Shown here: positions 55,101 through 63,174 of the stretch, one piece after another
Numbering within the stretch: the stretch's first letter is position 1
Layout: each line of letters opens with the position of its first letter
DNA from: Wolbachia endosymbiont of Folsomia candida
GTDB lineage: Bacteria; Pseudomonadota; Alphaproteobacteria; Rickettsiales; Anaplasmataceae
Assembly (NCBI RefSeq): GCF_001931755.2
Contig: NZ_CP015510.2
Coordinates: 620,001 to 684,000, forward strand
DNA length: 64,000 bases
Direction: 5' to 3'
Translations under genes and position numbers: made by a program
The notes under the pieces: generated by a model
What the model was told of the DNA's origin: nothing
The model's database searches: none
Seen by the model: only the letters and a program-made list of their open reading frames with translations

Positions 55101-55582
55101 TCAGCTTCAGGACCCTTGTGATATTCTGGAGCAATGACTGAAGCAATTTTGTTCTTTTCTCCATATCCGTCAGCTGTAATACCCACCTTCACTGTAAATT
55201 CTAACCCATTTAAATCTGCAATAGAGTTAAGTTTACGGCTAAGTATTGCTTTTTCTGAAGTATCATGTGGATGAATATTGCGGGCTGATTCTAAAATACT
55301 TCTAATCATAGAACGACCAGATTCTCCCCAAATATCTTCTGTGCCTTCTGCTTTGCCACTTTTGATACCAATCATTTGATAAATCCTATGTTTTGCATAT
55401 GGACCTTCAATAACGGTAAATTCTGCATTTAAATAAATACTGCCAGTGGTAAGACTTTTAGTGAGCCAACATTCATAACCTCCAGGCTTAATTGCCATTT
55501 TTACTTTTACTATTGTGCCTTTCGGTATTAAATTACTGTACGATTTCACATTATTAAAATCAGTTAAAAGATCTTGTAACAT
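55085..55582 (-). CDS. DUF669-like ssDNA-binding protein candidate
   Basis: 165 residues from ATG 55582 (GGAGAG sits just before it; an ATG at 55594 is in frame). LIPKGTIVKVKMAIKPGGYE, SIYLNAEFTVIEGPYAKHRI and NGLEFTVKVGITADGYGEKN match the OB-fold-like DUF669 family, which accompanies phage recombinases and replicases. Its place beside a Sak4-like ATPase supports a recombination role. Confidence 0.75.
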   Translation of the reverse strand: MLQDLLTDFNNVKSYSNLIPKGTIVKVKMAIKPGGYECWLTKSLTTGSIYLNAEFTVIEGPYAKHRIYQMIGIKSGKAEGTEDIWGESGRSMIRSILESARNIHPHDTSEKAILSRKLNSIADLNGLEFTVKVGITADGYGEKNKIASVIAPEYHKGPEADWAPF

Positions 55583-55619
55583 ATAACTCTCCATTTTTAA
55601 GTTGATTGAAAATCCTTAT

Positions 55620-56441
55620 TTATCTATTCCATTGATCCACAAGCCGCCAATGACCATTTAACTTATCGACAGTCTTACTTGGCACACGTTCACCATTGCG
55701 TAGTTCAAACACTATTTGACGTGCAGCACCTTCTTCATCTTGTGCAAACATAACCATTCCAGTACTGTAGAACCCTCGTAAAGACCCAGCACCGCTTAAA
55801 GATTGAAATGGATCTTCTTCTAACATTTTCTTGGATAATTTTTTAGTGTGGTGAGTGATGATTATGCCAGCATCTGGATTAATAGCATTACGTAGTTTTT
55901 CAAGTGTTTTTTGTAGAAAGAGTAACATAGCACTATTATCGTTTTCATTACCGTATTCACCGCTAAAGATGTTCCGTAGAGGATCTATGGCAATAACGTC
56001 AAGCCTGAAGGATTTCTTATCTACAGCATCTTTTATTTCATTTATTTCTTCATGATTAAATGACAGCTGTACTTTTGGTGTAATAATTAAGTTACCAGCA
56101 GCTATATCCAAAAGTTCTTTGTCAAGTTGAAGTTGCTGCAGGCGCTCTTTCATGTAATGGTATTCAATCTCAGTTTGAAGATAAAGAATCTTTAAAGGTC
56201 TACTTGGAGTCATGCCAAGAAAAGAAATACCAGCTGCCATATAAGTTAACCAGGAAATGAGAAAATCACTTTTGCCGATTTTAGGTGGTCCACCTAGCAC
56301 TAATAAGCCTCTTTGGGTTAAAATTCTAGGGTGAACGATGTCTTCTGGTATAGGTGATTGATCATTCAAATACTCTTTCACACTGAAAAAAGGAATTTTT
56401 TGACCGATATTTAAATCGATGTTTAAAAAGCTTTGTGTCAT
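55620..56441 (-). CDS. RepA-like AAA/RecA-fold ATPase
   Basis: 273 residues. Walker A VLGGPPKIGKSDFLISWLTY, Walker B LDVIAIDPLRNIF, and a sensor-like IIITHHTKKLS. Hexameric RepA-type helicases share this core. It is a close paralogue of the C-terminal part of the 53826-55100 product, and more distantly of 60938-61627 and 61734-62426. Confidence 0.8.
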   Translation of the reverse strand: MTQSFLNIDLNIGQKIPFFSVKEYLNDQSPIPEDIVHPRILTQRGLLVLGGPPKIGKSDFLISWLTYMAAGISFLGMTPSRPLKILYLQTEIEYHYMKERLQQLQLDKELLDIAAGNLIITPKVQLSFNHEEINEIKDAVDKKSFRLDVIAIDPLRNIFSGEYGNENDNSAMLLFLQKTLEKLRNAINPDAGIIITHHTKKLSKKMLEEDPFQSLSGAGSLRGFYSTGMVMFAQDEEGAARQIVFELRNGERVPSKTVDKLNGHWRLVDQWNR

Positions 56442-56458
56442 AAGTTATCCTCCAAAAG

Positions 56459-57280
56459 TTAGTTGTGTGCAGCAAATTGAGTGGCGGTAGAAAACTTGGT
56501 TTTAATTTTCGTAAGCAGCTTACCAAGATGTGGCTCTTCAACCATATCAAGGCAGCCACTACGATCTTTAGCAGGGTATCCCCAAGAATTAAGAGTATGA
56601 CAAACAAATGAGCGCTTCTCAGTACCATCATCTTTTTTGATACCAACCATGCTGATAACTTCATCAACAATACCAGGGATTTCACTAGCAGTTTTAGCCC
56701 CTTCACATTGGGGTAGCCAAGTTGGACGATTGAAATCATCTAGGTACTGACCGAGTGTTCCAACTATAATAATATCTTTATCTGGAATATGCTGAAACTG
56801 ATAAAGCCAATTCATCATCTCACTAGCAAGAGAACCAAAAGCAGCTCTGTTATCTGGTCTACCAGTTTTATCAGAAAAAGCCTCAGGTTGTGATTTTGCC
56901 CAAGTTAAACATAATTTTGAAGCTATTGTAATACTGTCAATAAAAATACATCGATATTTAGACAGTTTCGAAGAAAGCTCTTTATACTTACTAGATACAT
57001 GCTCATAGTGTCTTTGACTATATGCTTGATCAGCCTTTAAAGCAGGATTTGGGCCACCTATAAGGCAAGCGATATCACGTGCCTCATTCCAAGTACGGAT
57101 ACTGATAGAATCACCTTCCCAATCCTGAACAGCAAGAAGCCCAGCTTCAAAATCAAGACAAAGGGTTGGCTCATCTATGGTCTTTAGAAGACTTGTTTTA
57201 CCGATGCCATAGGAACCAAATACTACAATTTTAGTACCTGTTTGCATTTTTAGTCTTTCAGTTCTACTTATTAGTTCCAT
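56459..57280 (-). CDS. Sak4-like ATPase (RecA-fold, AAA_24)
   Basis: 273 residues. Walker A VVFGSYGIGKTSLLKTI at about 20-36, LDFEAGLLAV, Walker B YRCIFIDSITIASKL and IIIVGTLGQYLDDFNRP. This is the phage nucleotide-binding/Sak4 type that promotes single-strand annealing together with an SSB. First gene of the replication operon. The conserved bipartite motif (57302-57345) ends 22 nt upstream of its ATG. Confidence 0.82.
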   Translation of the reverse strand: MELISRTERLKMQTGTKIVVFGSYGIGKTSLLKTIDEPTLCLDFEAGLLAVQDWEGDSISIRTWNEARDIACLIGGPNPALKADQAYSQRHYEHVSSKYKELSSKLSKYRCIFIDSITIASKLCLTWAKSQPEAFSDKTGRPDNRAAFGSLASEMMNWLYQFQHIPDKDIIIVGTLGQYLDDFNRPTWLPQCEGAKTASEIPGIVDEVISMVGIKKDDGTEKRSFVCHTLNSWGYPAKDRSGCLDMVEEPHLGKLLTKIKTKFSTATQFAAHN

Positions 57281-57301
57281 TTTTTTACCAATTTAATTGT
57301 G

Positions 57302-57345
57302 CGTATATATATACCCGGTGACCCATACAAATCGTCCAAAATATT
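57302..57345 (-). promoter_or_regulatory. Conserved bipartite motif, copy D (replication operon)
   Basis: Minus strand: ATATTTTGGACGATTTG, TATGGGTCA, CCGGGTATATATATAC. The GGACGA-to-CCGGG spacing is 13 nt, one longer than the other copies. Lies between the sigma-factor gene end and the first replication gene, pointing at the latter. Confidence 0.75.
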
Positions 57346-57346
57346 T

Positions 57347-57838
57347 TTACTTACAAGACGAAAATCTGCTGCGTATCTGCCTAATGACGTTATAAATAGT
57401 CGTTTTTGGTATTCCAGTCATTTTAGAAATTTCACTGATGTTGAAGATCTTAAGTAACTCGCATATGTTCCTGTAGGATTTTGGCAATCTAGACATCATT
57501 TCACTTACATCAATACGTGCTATCATGCCACTTTCAAGGTGTTTACAGTCTGGTAGACTATCATCTACACCAAAAGTGATTTGATGTTTTGCAGATGATT
57601 GACTACGTAATAGATTGCGAGCACGGCATTGAGTGACCTTGGCAATAAAAGTATTATAACTGCTTCTTTTTTCATCATACTGATCAAGAAAAGGCAAAAC
57701 TTCACAAAAAAGTTCCTGCTCTATATCTTCAAGACTCTCATGGGCAAAATAGTTAATATATTTAAGATAATAAGCATGGTATCTCACGTATTTAACAATG
57801 ATAGGATCAATACCTGAATAAGAATTCTTTGATTTCAT
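57347..57838 (-). CDS. Phage-encoded sigma-70-family (ECF-like) factor
   Basis: 163 residues. A sigma region 2-like segment (YYLKYINYFAHESLEDIEQE, LFCEVLPFLDQYDEKRSSYN, TFIAKVTQCRARNLLRSQ) is followed by a region 4 helix-turn-helix (MMSRLPKSYRNICELLKIFN; ISEISKMTGIPKTTIYNVIR). The size and two-domain layout fit an ECF-type sigma factor; a region 4 without a close database match would leave sigma-like regulator as the safer name. Encoded just upstream of the replication operon on the same strand. I infer that it reads the bipartite motif. Confidence 0.75.
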   Translation of the reverse strand: MKSKNSYSGIDPIIVKYVRYHAYYLKYINYFAHESLEDIEQELFCEVLPFLDQYDEKRSSYNTFIAKVTQCRARNLLRSQSSAKHQITFGVDDSLPDCKHLESGMIARIDVSEMMSRLPKSYRNICELLKIFNISEISKMTGIPKTTIYNVIRQIRSRFSSCK

Positions 57839-58061
57839 ACAAACCTCCGATAATTAAAAGCATATGAATAATGATTTTTCCAAGACTCCGCAGAATTTAA
57901 ATAAGATATTTCTGTCTATTATGAAAAATTAAATAAGATTTTTTCAGTTTTATTAATAAATAATATAAGACTTTTCTAAATTTAAATAAGACTGAACGAA
58001 AATTTTAAGTTTGCTGTATATTTTACTTGCAAAATGTTGCAGAATATGCAATAATTTGATT

Positions 58062-58898
58062 ATGAAATACTTGCGTAACTATATACAATCTTCTTTAGCT
58101 AATGGTAAGTACTTTTTTACTAAAGAAGAGGTTGTATCAGAGTTAAAGATAACACCTTCTCAATTTAGATTTCAAGCTTATAGACTTGCTAAAAAAAGAG
58201 TTGTAAAGAGTTTAATAGGGGACTTTTTCATGATTGTACCTGCAGAATATCAGCATCTAGGATCATTGCCACCCCATTGGATTATTGATTCTCTGATGCA
58301 ACATCTAGGAGAAGATTATTACATAGGCCATTTAAGTGCAGCTTCTTTGTATGGTGCTACTCATCAACAACCTATGTCTTTTCAAGTAATTACCAATAAG
58401 GCAAGAAGGAATATTAAACTTGAGAGAGGTATGATAGAATTTCACTGTTATAAGAATTGTTCCTCCGCAGCAAAAGAACAAATTACTTTACCAACAGGGT
58501 ATGTGAAGATTTCTACTAGAGAGCAAACTTTACTGGATCTTGTACGTTTTTATACATCATGTGGCTACTTGAGTAACGTTGCAACAGTTGTAAAAGACCT
58601 ATCTAAAGAATGTAAACCACAGCTTTTAGCTAGAGTAGTGAAAAATGAAAAGACAGACTCAGTGCTACAAAGACTAGGATATATTCTTGAATTTACAGGT
58701 TACCATAATATGGCATCAGTTATTGAGCAGCAACTAAAGAAACGAAAAATACAATTTATTTGTTTGCGTCCTGACTGTTGTAGTAATAATTGTCAGCGTG
58801 CAAATCGTTGGAAACTGTTGATTAATGATATACTTGAGGTTGAACCAAGACGCTTTATTCAAGAATGGTCGACCTTGGCAAGAACCAAGACAAGTTGA
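58062..58898 (+). CDS. AbiEi-like type IV antitoxin/regulator
   Basis: 278 residues from ATG 58062; the frame extends to 58011 but the family starts here. An N-terminal winged helix (FFTKEEVVSELKITPSQFRF, LAKKRVVKSLIGDFFMIVP) is followed by PHWIIDSLMQHLGEDYYIGH, LSAASLYGATHQQPMSFQVI and TREQTLLDLVRFYTSCGYLS, all typical of the AbiEi/COG5340 family. AbiEi normally represses and neutralises an AbiEii nucleotidyltransferase toxin; none is encoded next to it. Confidence 0.85.
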   Translation: MKYLRNYIQSSLANGKYFFTKEEVVSELKITPSQFRFQAYRLAKKRVVKSLIGDFFMIVPAEYQHLGSLPPHWIIDSLMQHLGEDYYIGHLSAASLYGATHQQPMSFQVITNKARRNIKLERGMIEFHCYKNCSSAAKEQITLPTGYVKISTREQTLLDLVRFYTSCGYLSNVATVVKDLSKECKPQLLARVVKNEKTDSVLQRLGYILEFTGYHNMASVIEQQLKKRKIQFICLRPDCCSNNCQRANRWKLLINDILEVEPRRFIQEWSTLARTKTS

Positions 58899-59047
58899 GT
58901 AAGGTCTTATTATTAACAATTAGATTTAGTTTACAACTATCTACAGACAGATTGCTTTTAGTTCTCCAAGTATCCGAGAAGTTCTCACATTTTGCTTGAC
59001 GAAGAGACATGAAATTGCTTTCATAAGAAGCATAAGGTGAGATCGTC

Positions 59048-59901
59048 ATGAAGATACAGCAACTTTTATCTAAAACTCCTGAGCAATTAAGACATACTGT
59101 GAATCTCTTGGTGATAAGGATAAACAAGATCTCTATAAACGGGCTATAGATGAAGCTAAGGGAAAGACTCTAGAAGAACTTAGGCGACTAAGCAAATTAG
59201 CTACTGCAATAGAAAAAACAATGGATGATAAATTATTGGAACCCTTCTACAATAGTGATAATCCTTTTAACAAAACAGCGGTACTAGAATTCATTGGAAA
59301 ATTGTGCAGACGTCTTACTTTAATTACGCATCCTTTCAATGATAAAGATTTAAGAGAGTTAGAAGAGCTAGATGAATTGTTGCCTGATATGTGTGAAAAA
59401 CTAAAGTTAAGGTTAACAAATCATATGAAAAATTATGTGGAAAAAGAACTACAATCTAACAACTTTTTACGTCATAATATTAGTACCTTTGTGCTACTAA
59501 AGAGAGCAGAACTCGGCTCTGAGGAAGAGAAAAAAAGGGCAATGAATAAGCTAGTTGTGGTGTTTATGTCTCAACCAGAGTTAAATTATAAAGCAGATGT
59601 TTTTATATTGTTCCTTATTTTAAAGAATATCAAAGGTTTTTTGGGGGAAATAGAAATAGAACCAGAGCTAAGTAACTTAGTTAACCTGCTAGCAAAAGAT
59701 GTAGACAAATTGGAATGCCTAGAGAATAAGATAGAAATGCTAGAGGAAGAAGGTAAAGTCAGTACTACAGAATGTAGAAAAGAAATGGAGGAGGTTGAAA
59801 AGAAACTAAAGGACACAAGAGAGAAGATAAAAGAGAAGCTTTCATGGCTAGAAAATTTCACTTATAACTTTAACTCTTTACCTAAATTTATATATGATTA
59901 G
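59048..59901 (+). pseudogene. Third copy of the hypothetical family, frameshifted
   Basis: Begins MKIQQLLSKTPEQLRH at ATG 59048, then a frameshift between about 59083 and 59098. The downstream frame continues CESLGDKDKQDLYKRAIDEA, matching CESLDNKGKQELYRQVLEEA of the complete copy at 28935. The ATG 59221 frame (226 residues) could still produce the C-terminal part with its coiled coil (about 160-215). Either a decayed gene or one expressed from the internal ATG. Confidence 0.65.
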
Positions 59902-60716
59902 ATATGAATAGAGAGCTAATTCAGCACTTGTTATTCTGGATATTATGGCAAATAAAAAGCTAGTTTTTTCATCACGTATAAAAATTGCCTAAAAACTCAG
60001 GTGGAAAGAGGTAAAAGTTCTTGTTTTTCTATGTTTATCGTTATTGTGAAAATTATATAGTGAGCTTAATATTTTTACTAATTCAAAGCCCCTTCCTGTG
60101 ATCAAAAATGGTTTCCATATTTTACAAATTCCACGCTTTCCAGAAAAATTGTAGACATTTGGGAATAAAGATATAGCACACCTAAGATATTGAAATTCTG
60201 TTATTTTTGTCACTTAATACACACAAATGTTATCTTTCCATTCTCAAAAAATCCAGCTAGTATGGAATCAATAAAACCCCGCTACAGTAGCCTGTTTCCC
60301 ACTTTCCTAAAATCTATATATATTATATAATATATGTAAATATTATATATACGATATAATATTAATAATAATAAAATAAGGTAACGGGGATATAATAACC
60401 AATATGTAATGCTAATGTAATTTATGAGTGTTAAAGGGTAAGAGGTGAATGGTGAATGCAAAAAGCGAAGACTAAGTGGTGAAAGAAAAGGTAAAGAAAC
60501 AAAATTGCCTGTAAATGCGTTTTTAAAGCAGTTCATCTGTTTTTAGAGAAATAATTCACTTACACCCAAGAAACGTATGTAGCACCACTTAAAACCCCAG
60601 TAAATGGCATCATGACAGCTGTATCAACTTCTATAGTGAGACTTAGAACCTAGCTTGTTCAACTTATGGAAAAATGGAGGGGACAAAAAAGTTGTGTATC
60701 TATCCTTGATTATAAA
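59902..60716. other. Intergenic region, AT-rich with palindromic stretches
   Basis: 815 bp with no convincing gene; minus-strand open frames at 59989-60213 and 60282-60536 have AT-driven composition. 60315-60375 is a run of TA-rich inverted repeats (TATATTATATAATATATG region). Decayed coding-like fragments occur at about 60470-60545 (plus strand, KETKLPVNAFLKQF) and 60565-60640 (minus strand, AVMMPFTGVLSGATYVSWV). Confidence 0.4.
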
Positions 60717-60750
60717 ATTTTTTGGACGATTTTGTGAGAGACCGGGATGC
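60717..60750 (+). promoter_or_regulatory. Conserved bipartite motif, copy A (degenerate)
   Basis: ATTTTTTGGACGATTTTGTG, AGAGACCGGG, then ATGCAC instead of TATATA. Spacing GGACGA to CCGGG is 12 nt. First of three tandem copies upstream of 60938. Confidence 0.6.
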
Positions 60751-60784
60751 ACATTTGTGACATATGTATGGGTAACCTGAAAAA

Positions 60785-60820
60785 ATTTTGGACGATTTTG
60801 CGAGAGACCGGGTATATATA
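60785..60820 (+). promoter_or_regulatory. Conserved bipartite motif, copy B
   Basis: ATTTTGGACGATTTTGCG, AGAGACCGGGTATATATA; spacing 12 nt. It lies 66 bp after copy A, and the intervening sequence is also partly repeated (TTTGTGA-ATATG-GGGTA). Confidence 0.75.
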
Positions 60821-60859
60821 CATGCAGGTTTGTGATATGGGTATGGATAACTTGAAAAA

Positions 60860-60896
60860 ATTTTGGACGATTTTTGGATTTGCCGGGTATATATAT
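60860..60896 (+). promoter_or_regulatory. Conserved bipartite motif, copy C (nearest the gene)
   Basis: ATTTTGGACGATTTTTGG, ATTTGCCGGGTATATATA; spacing 12 nt. Ends about 41 nt before ATG 60938 and is oriented towards it. Confidence 0.75.
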
Positions 60897-60937
60897 CTTG
60901 CTTTGGATTGCAGGTTTAAAATTTCTGAGATGGTATT

Positions 60938-61627
60938 ATGTTAAATGCAGTAGACTTTTCAAAATGGAAGAATTTATCTCCAAAAAAAGAGTTTGTATTA
61001 CGAGATAAATGGCTTTACACAGGGAATGTTTCATTTCTCAAGGGTAAGCCTGAAGCCGGTAAATCTCTCTTTGCTCAACAATTGATCACAGCAGTTGCTA
61101 CTGGTAAACCTTGGTTGGGGGAGCGTATCAAAAGAATAAAAACCTATGGAGTGTTTTGCGAAGATAGTGAGGAAAAGCTTTGGACTAGGCAGTGTGCTAT
61201 AAATAGGTATTACTGTTTGAATATGAAGTTTGCTAGCCTGGTTAACAACGTTCGTTTATTATCTCGAGTAGGAAAAGATAACTTGCTAATGGTTTTCGAC
61301 GACAAAAATGTAGGCCATTTAACTCCTTACTTTGAAGAGCTGCTTAAAGATATTCGATTATTCCAGCCAAAACTTGTGGTATTAGATGAAGTCTCAGACT
61401 TTTTTGGAGGAGATGAAAATAATAGTTCTCATGTTAAACAATTTGTTCAAAAGTGCTGCGCTCACATAGCAAGAAAAGTTAATTGCGCTGTTTTATTATG
61501 TAAACATGGGTTAATAGAAACAGGAGTGTGGCGCGATACGATGAAGTTTCACATGTATGCTTATCCGGATGAAGAAGGTAGCAGCTATTTAGTAAATTAC
61601 ATCTCTCGTGATTCCAAACAAAAGTGA
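60938..61627 (+). CDS. RepA-like ATPase, shortened
   Basis: 229 residues. Walker A SFLKGKPEAGKSLFAQQLIT, Walker B FQPKLVVLDEVSDFF, and AVLLCKHG as the sensor-like segment. Close paralogue of the next gene. It stands directly behind three copies of the bipartite motif, so it is probably an early or regulated replication gene. Shorter than the 273-residue ATPase at 55620 and lacks its C-terminal part. Confidence 0.75.
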   Translation: MLNAVDFSKWKNLSPKKEFVLRDKWLYTGNVSFLKGKPEAGKSLFAQQLITAVATGKPWLGERIKRIKTYGVFCEDSEEKLWTRQCAINRYYCLNMKFASLVNNVRLLSRVGKDNLLMVFDDKNVGHLTPYFEELLKDIRLFQPKLVVLDEVSDFFGGDENNSSHVKQFVQKCCAHIARKVNCAVLLCKHGLIETGVWRDTMKFHMYAYPDEEGSSYLVNYISRDSKQK

Positions 61628-61733
61628 CAATTAATTAATTTTCTGGCTGGGTTATTTTCCATTATGGAGTGTTTTATATTTTTAAAATACTAGACAGACT
61701 ACCAGTTTGATTTTTTAACATTTAAATAATTTT

Positions 61734-62426
61734 ATGATAAATGCGATAGACATTTTAAAATGGGATAATCTACCTACTGAAAAAGAATTTATAGTACAAG
61801 ATTGGCTTGCTGTAGGAGAAGTATCATTTCTCAAAGGCGAGTGTGAAGTTGGCAAATCCCTCCTAGCTCAGCAATTAATGACGGCTGTTATTATCGGCAA
61901 ACCATGGCTCAATATGGATGTTAAGCGAGTGAAGGCATATGGAGTATTTTGTGAAGATGAGAGAGAAGACCTGATACGTAAGCAACGTGCAATCAATCGT
62001 CTTTTTCAGCTTGATGAGCCTTTGGTTGAGAGTCAAATACAGATGCTAGCACGAGCAGGAGAAGACAATGTGTTGATGACTTTTAGCAATAATGGTGTAG
62101 GAGAGCTTACTCCTTTTTTTCATGAATTATTCGAAGATATTAAACTATTTTAACCAAAACTTCTAGTGTTAGATACAGCTTCAGATTTATTTGGTGGAGA
62201 TAAGAAGAATCCCTATCACCTTCAGTTTGTGGAGGGTTGCTGCGCTTATTTAGCAAGAACATTAAATTGTGCTGTTTTAATATGTGAGCACGATTCAGGC
62301 ATGGCAATATGTAACGATAGAGTATGCTTTTTATCTAGATCAGAAGAGATCAAAGATGAACGCATGCTGTATTGTGGAAAATCAAGTCACCTACTGCGTT
62401 ATCAGGATAATGTTTTTGTAATATAG
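61734..62426 (+). pseudogene. RepA-like ATPase with an in-frame stop
   Basis: Two frames (61734-62153 and 62166-62426) are one gene in one frame. The sequence EDIKLF-TAA-PKLLVLDTASDLFGGDK aligns with KDIRLFQPKLVVLDEVSDFFGGDE of the preceding paralogue, so Gln (CAA) became TAA at 62151-62153. Walker A SFLKGECEVGKSLLAQQLMT is intact, but Walker B lies after the stop. Non-functional unless the stop is suppressed. Confidence 0.75.
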
Positions 62427-62427
62427 A

Positions 62428-62916
62428 ATGTCAATTTTAGCACTTGATTTAGGTAAACAAACTGGTTGGGCTATTTTGCATGATGGAATAATTCATAGTG
62501 GCAGTGAAAGCTTTCATGGTAATCGTTTTAGCGGTGGTGGCATGCACTTTTTAAACTTTCGTAGTTGGCTTAATTCTTTGAAACAAAAGCTTGGAAATAT
62601 TTCTGCAGTGTATTTTGAAGAGGTAAGAAGACATCTTGGTACTGATGCTGCCCATTGCTATGGAGGATTTCTAGCACATTTAACAGCTTGGTGTGAGGAA
62701 AATAGTATTCCATATGAAGGTGTACCTGTCAAGACTATTAAACGCTTTATCACCGGTAAGGGCAATGCAAGTAAGGCAGAAGTAATTGAAGCTGTGAAAA
62801 ACAAAGGATTTGTACCTCAAGATGATAACGAGGCAGATGCTCTGGCTATTATGTTTTTTGCACAGAGGAATTTCAGTTCCAATTCTAATCATGAAGATAT
62901 AAATAAATATCCTTAA
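62428..62916 (+). CDS. RuvC-like Holliday junction resolvase
   Basis: 162 residues of the phage RuvC-like family. Catalytic acidic residues are visible at ALDLGKQTGWAIL (Asp6), VYFEEVRRHLGTDAAHCYGG (Glu) and DDNEADALAIM (Asp-Asp near 135-139). It would resolve branched DNA during replication or packaging. Starts one base after the stop of the preceding pseudogene. Confidence 0.88.
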   Translation: MSILALDLGKQTGWAILHDGIIHSGSESFHGNRFSGGGMHFLNFRSWLNSLKQKLGNISAVYFEEVRRHLGTDAAHCYGGFLAHLTAWCEENSIPYEGVPVKTIKRFITGKGNASKAEVIEAVKNKGFVPQDDNEADALAIMFFAQRNFSSNSNHEDINKYP

Positions 62917-63174
62917 ATATTGAAACATAATCATATATACCCACACTAGAAATAATATCTTGGATTATTAAGTAATAACTTTAAATAGGAAGTAATATAA
63001 ATGAATAAATTAATTATAATAATGAAAAAACCTTTGTATATTAACCGATTTTACGGGTCCTTTCCATAATAAAACTCGCGTGGGTGGCGAAGGGTCCGGG
63101 CATTTCCTAGCGTTAGAACTATTTTGAATGTTAACTACTTTACTAATTTTTTATTTTATTAATTTCTTAGGATC
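62917..63174. other. Intergenic region with a short GC-richer block
   Basis: 258 bp. An ATG at 63001, with AGGAAG upstream, opens 22 codons (MNKLIIIMKKPLYINRFYGS) that may be a leader or nothing. At about 63053-63108 a GC-richer block contains GGGTCC twice (GGGTCCTTTCC and GGGTCCGGGC). No conserved bipartite motif here. Confidence 0.35.

Noticed and set aside
59989..60213. 74-residue open frame on the minus strand
   Set aside because: No ribosome-binding site, no recognisable motif, in an AT-rich gap; kept as intergenic.
60282..60536. 84-residue hydrophobic open frame on the minus strand
   Set aside because: Composition follows the TA-rich palindromic DNA; no ribosome-binding site or family resemblance.
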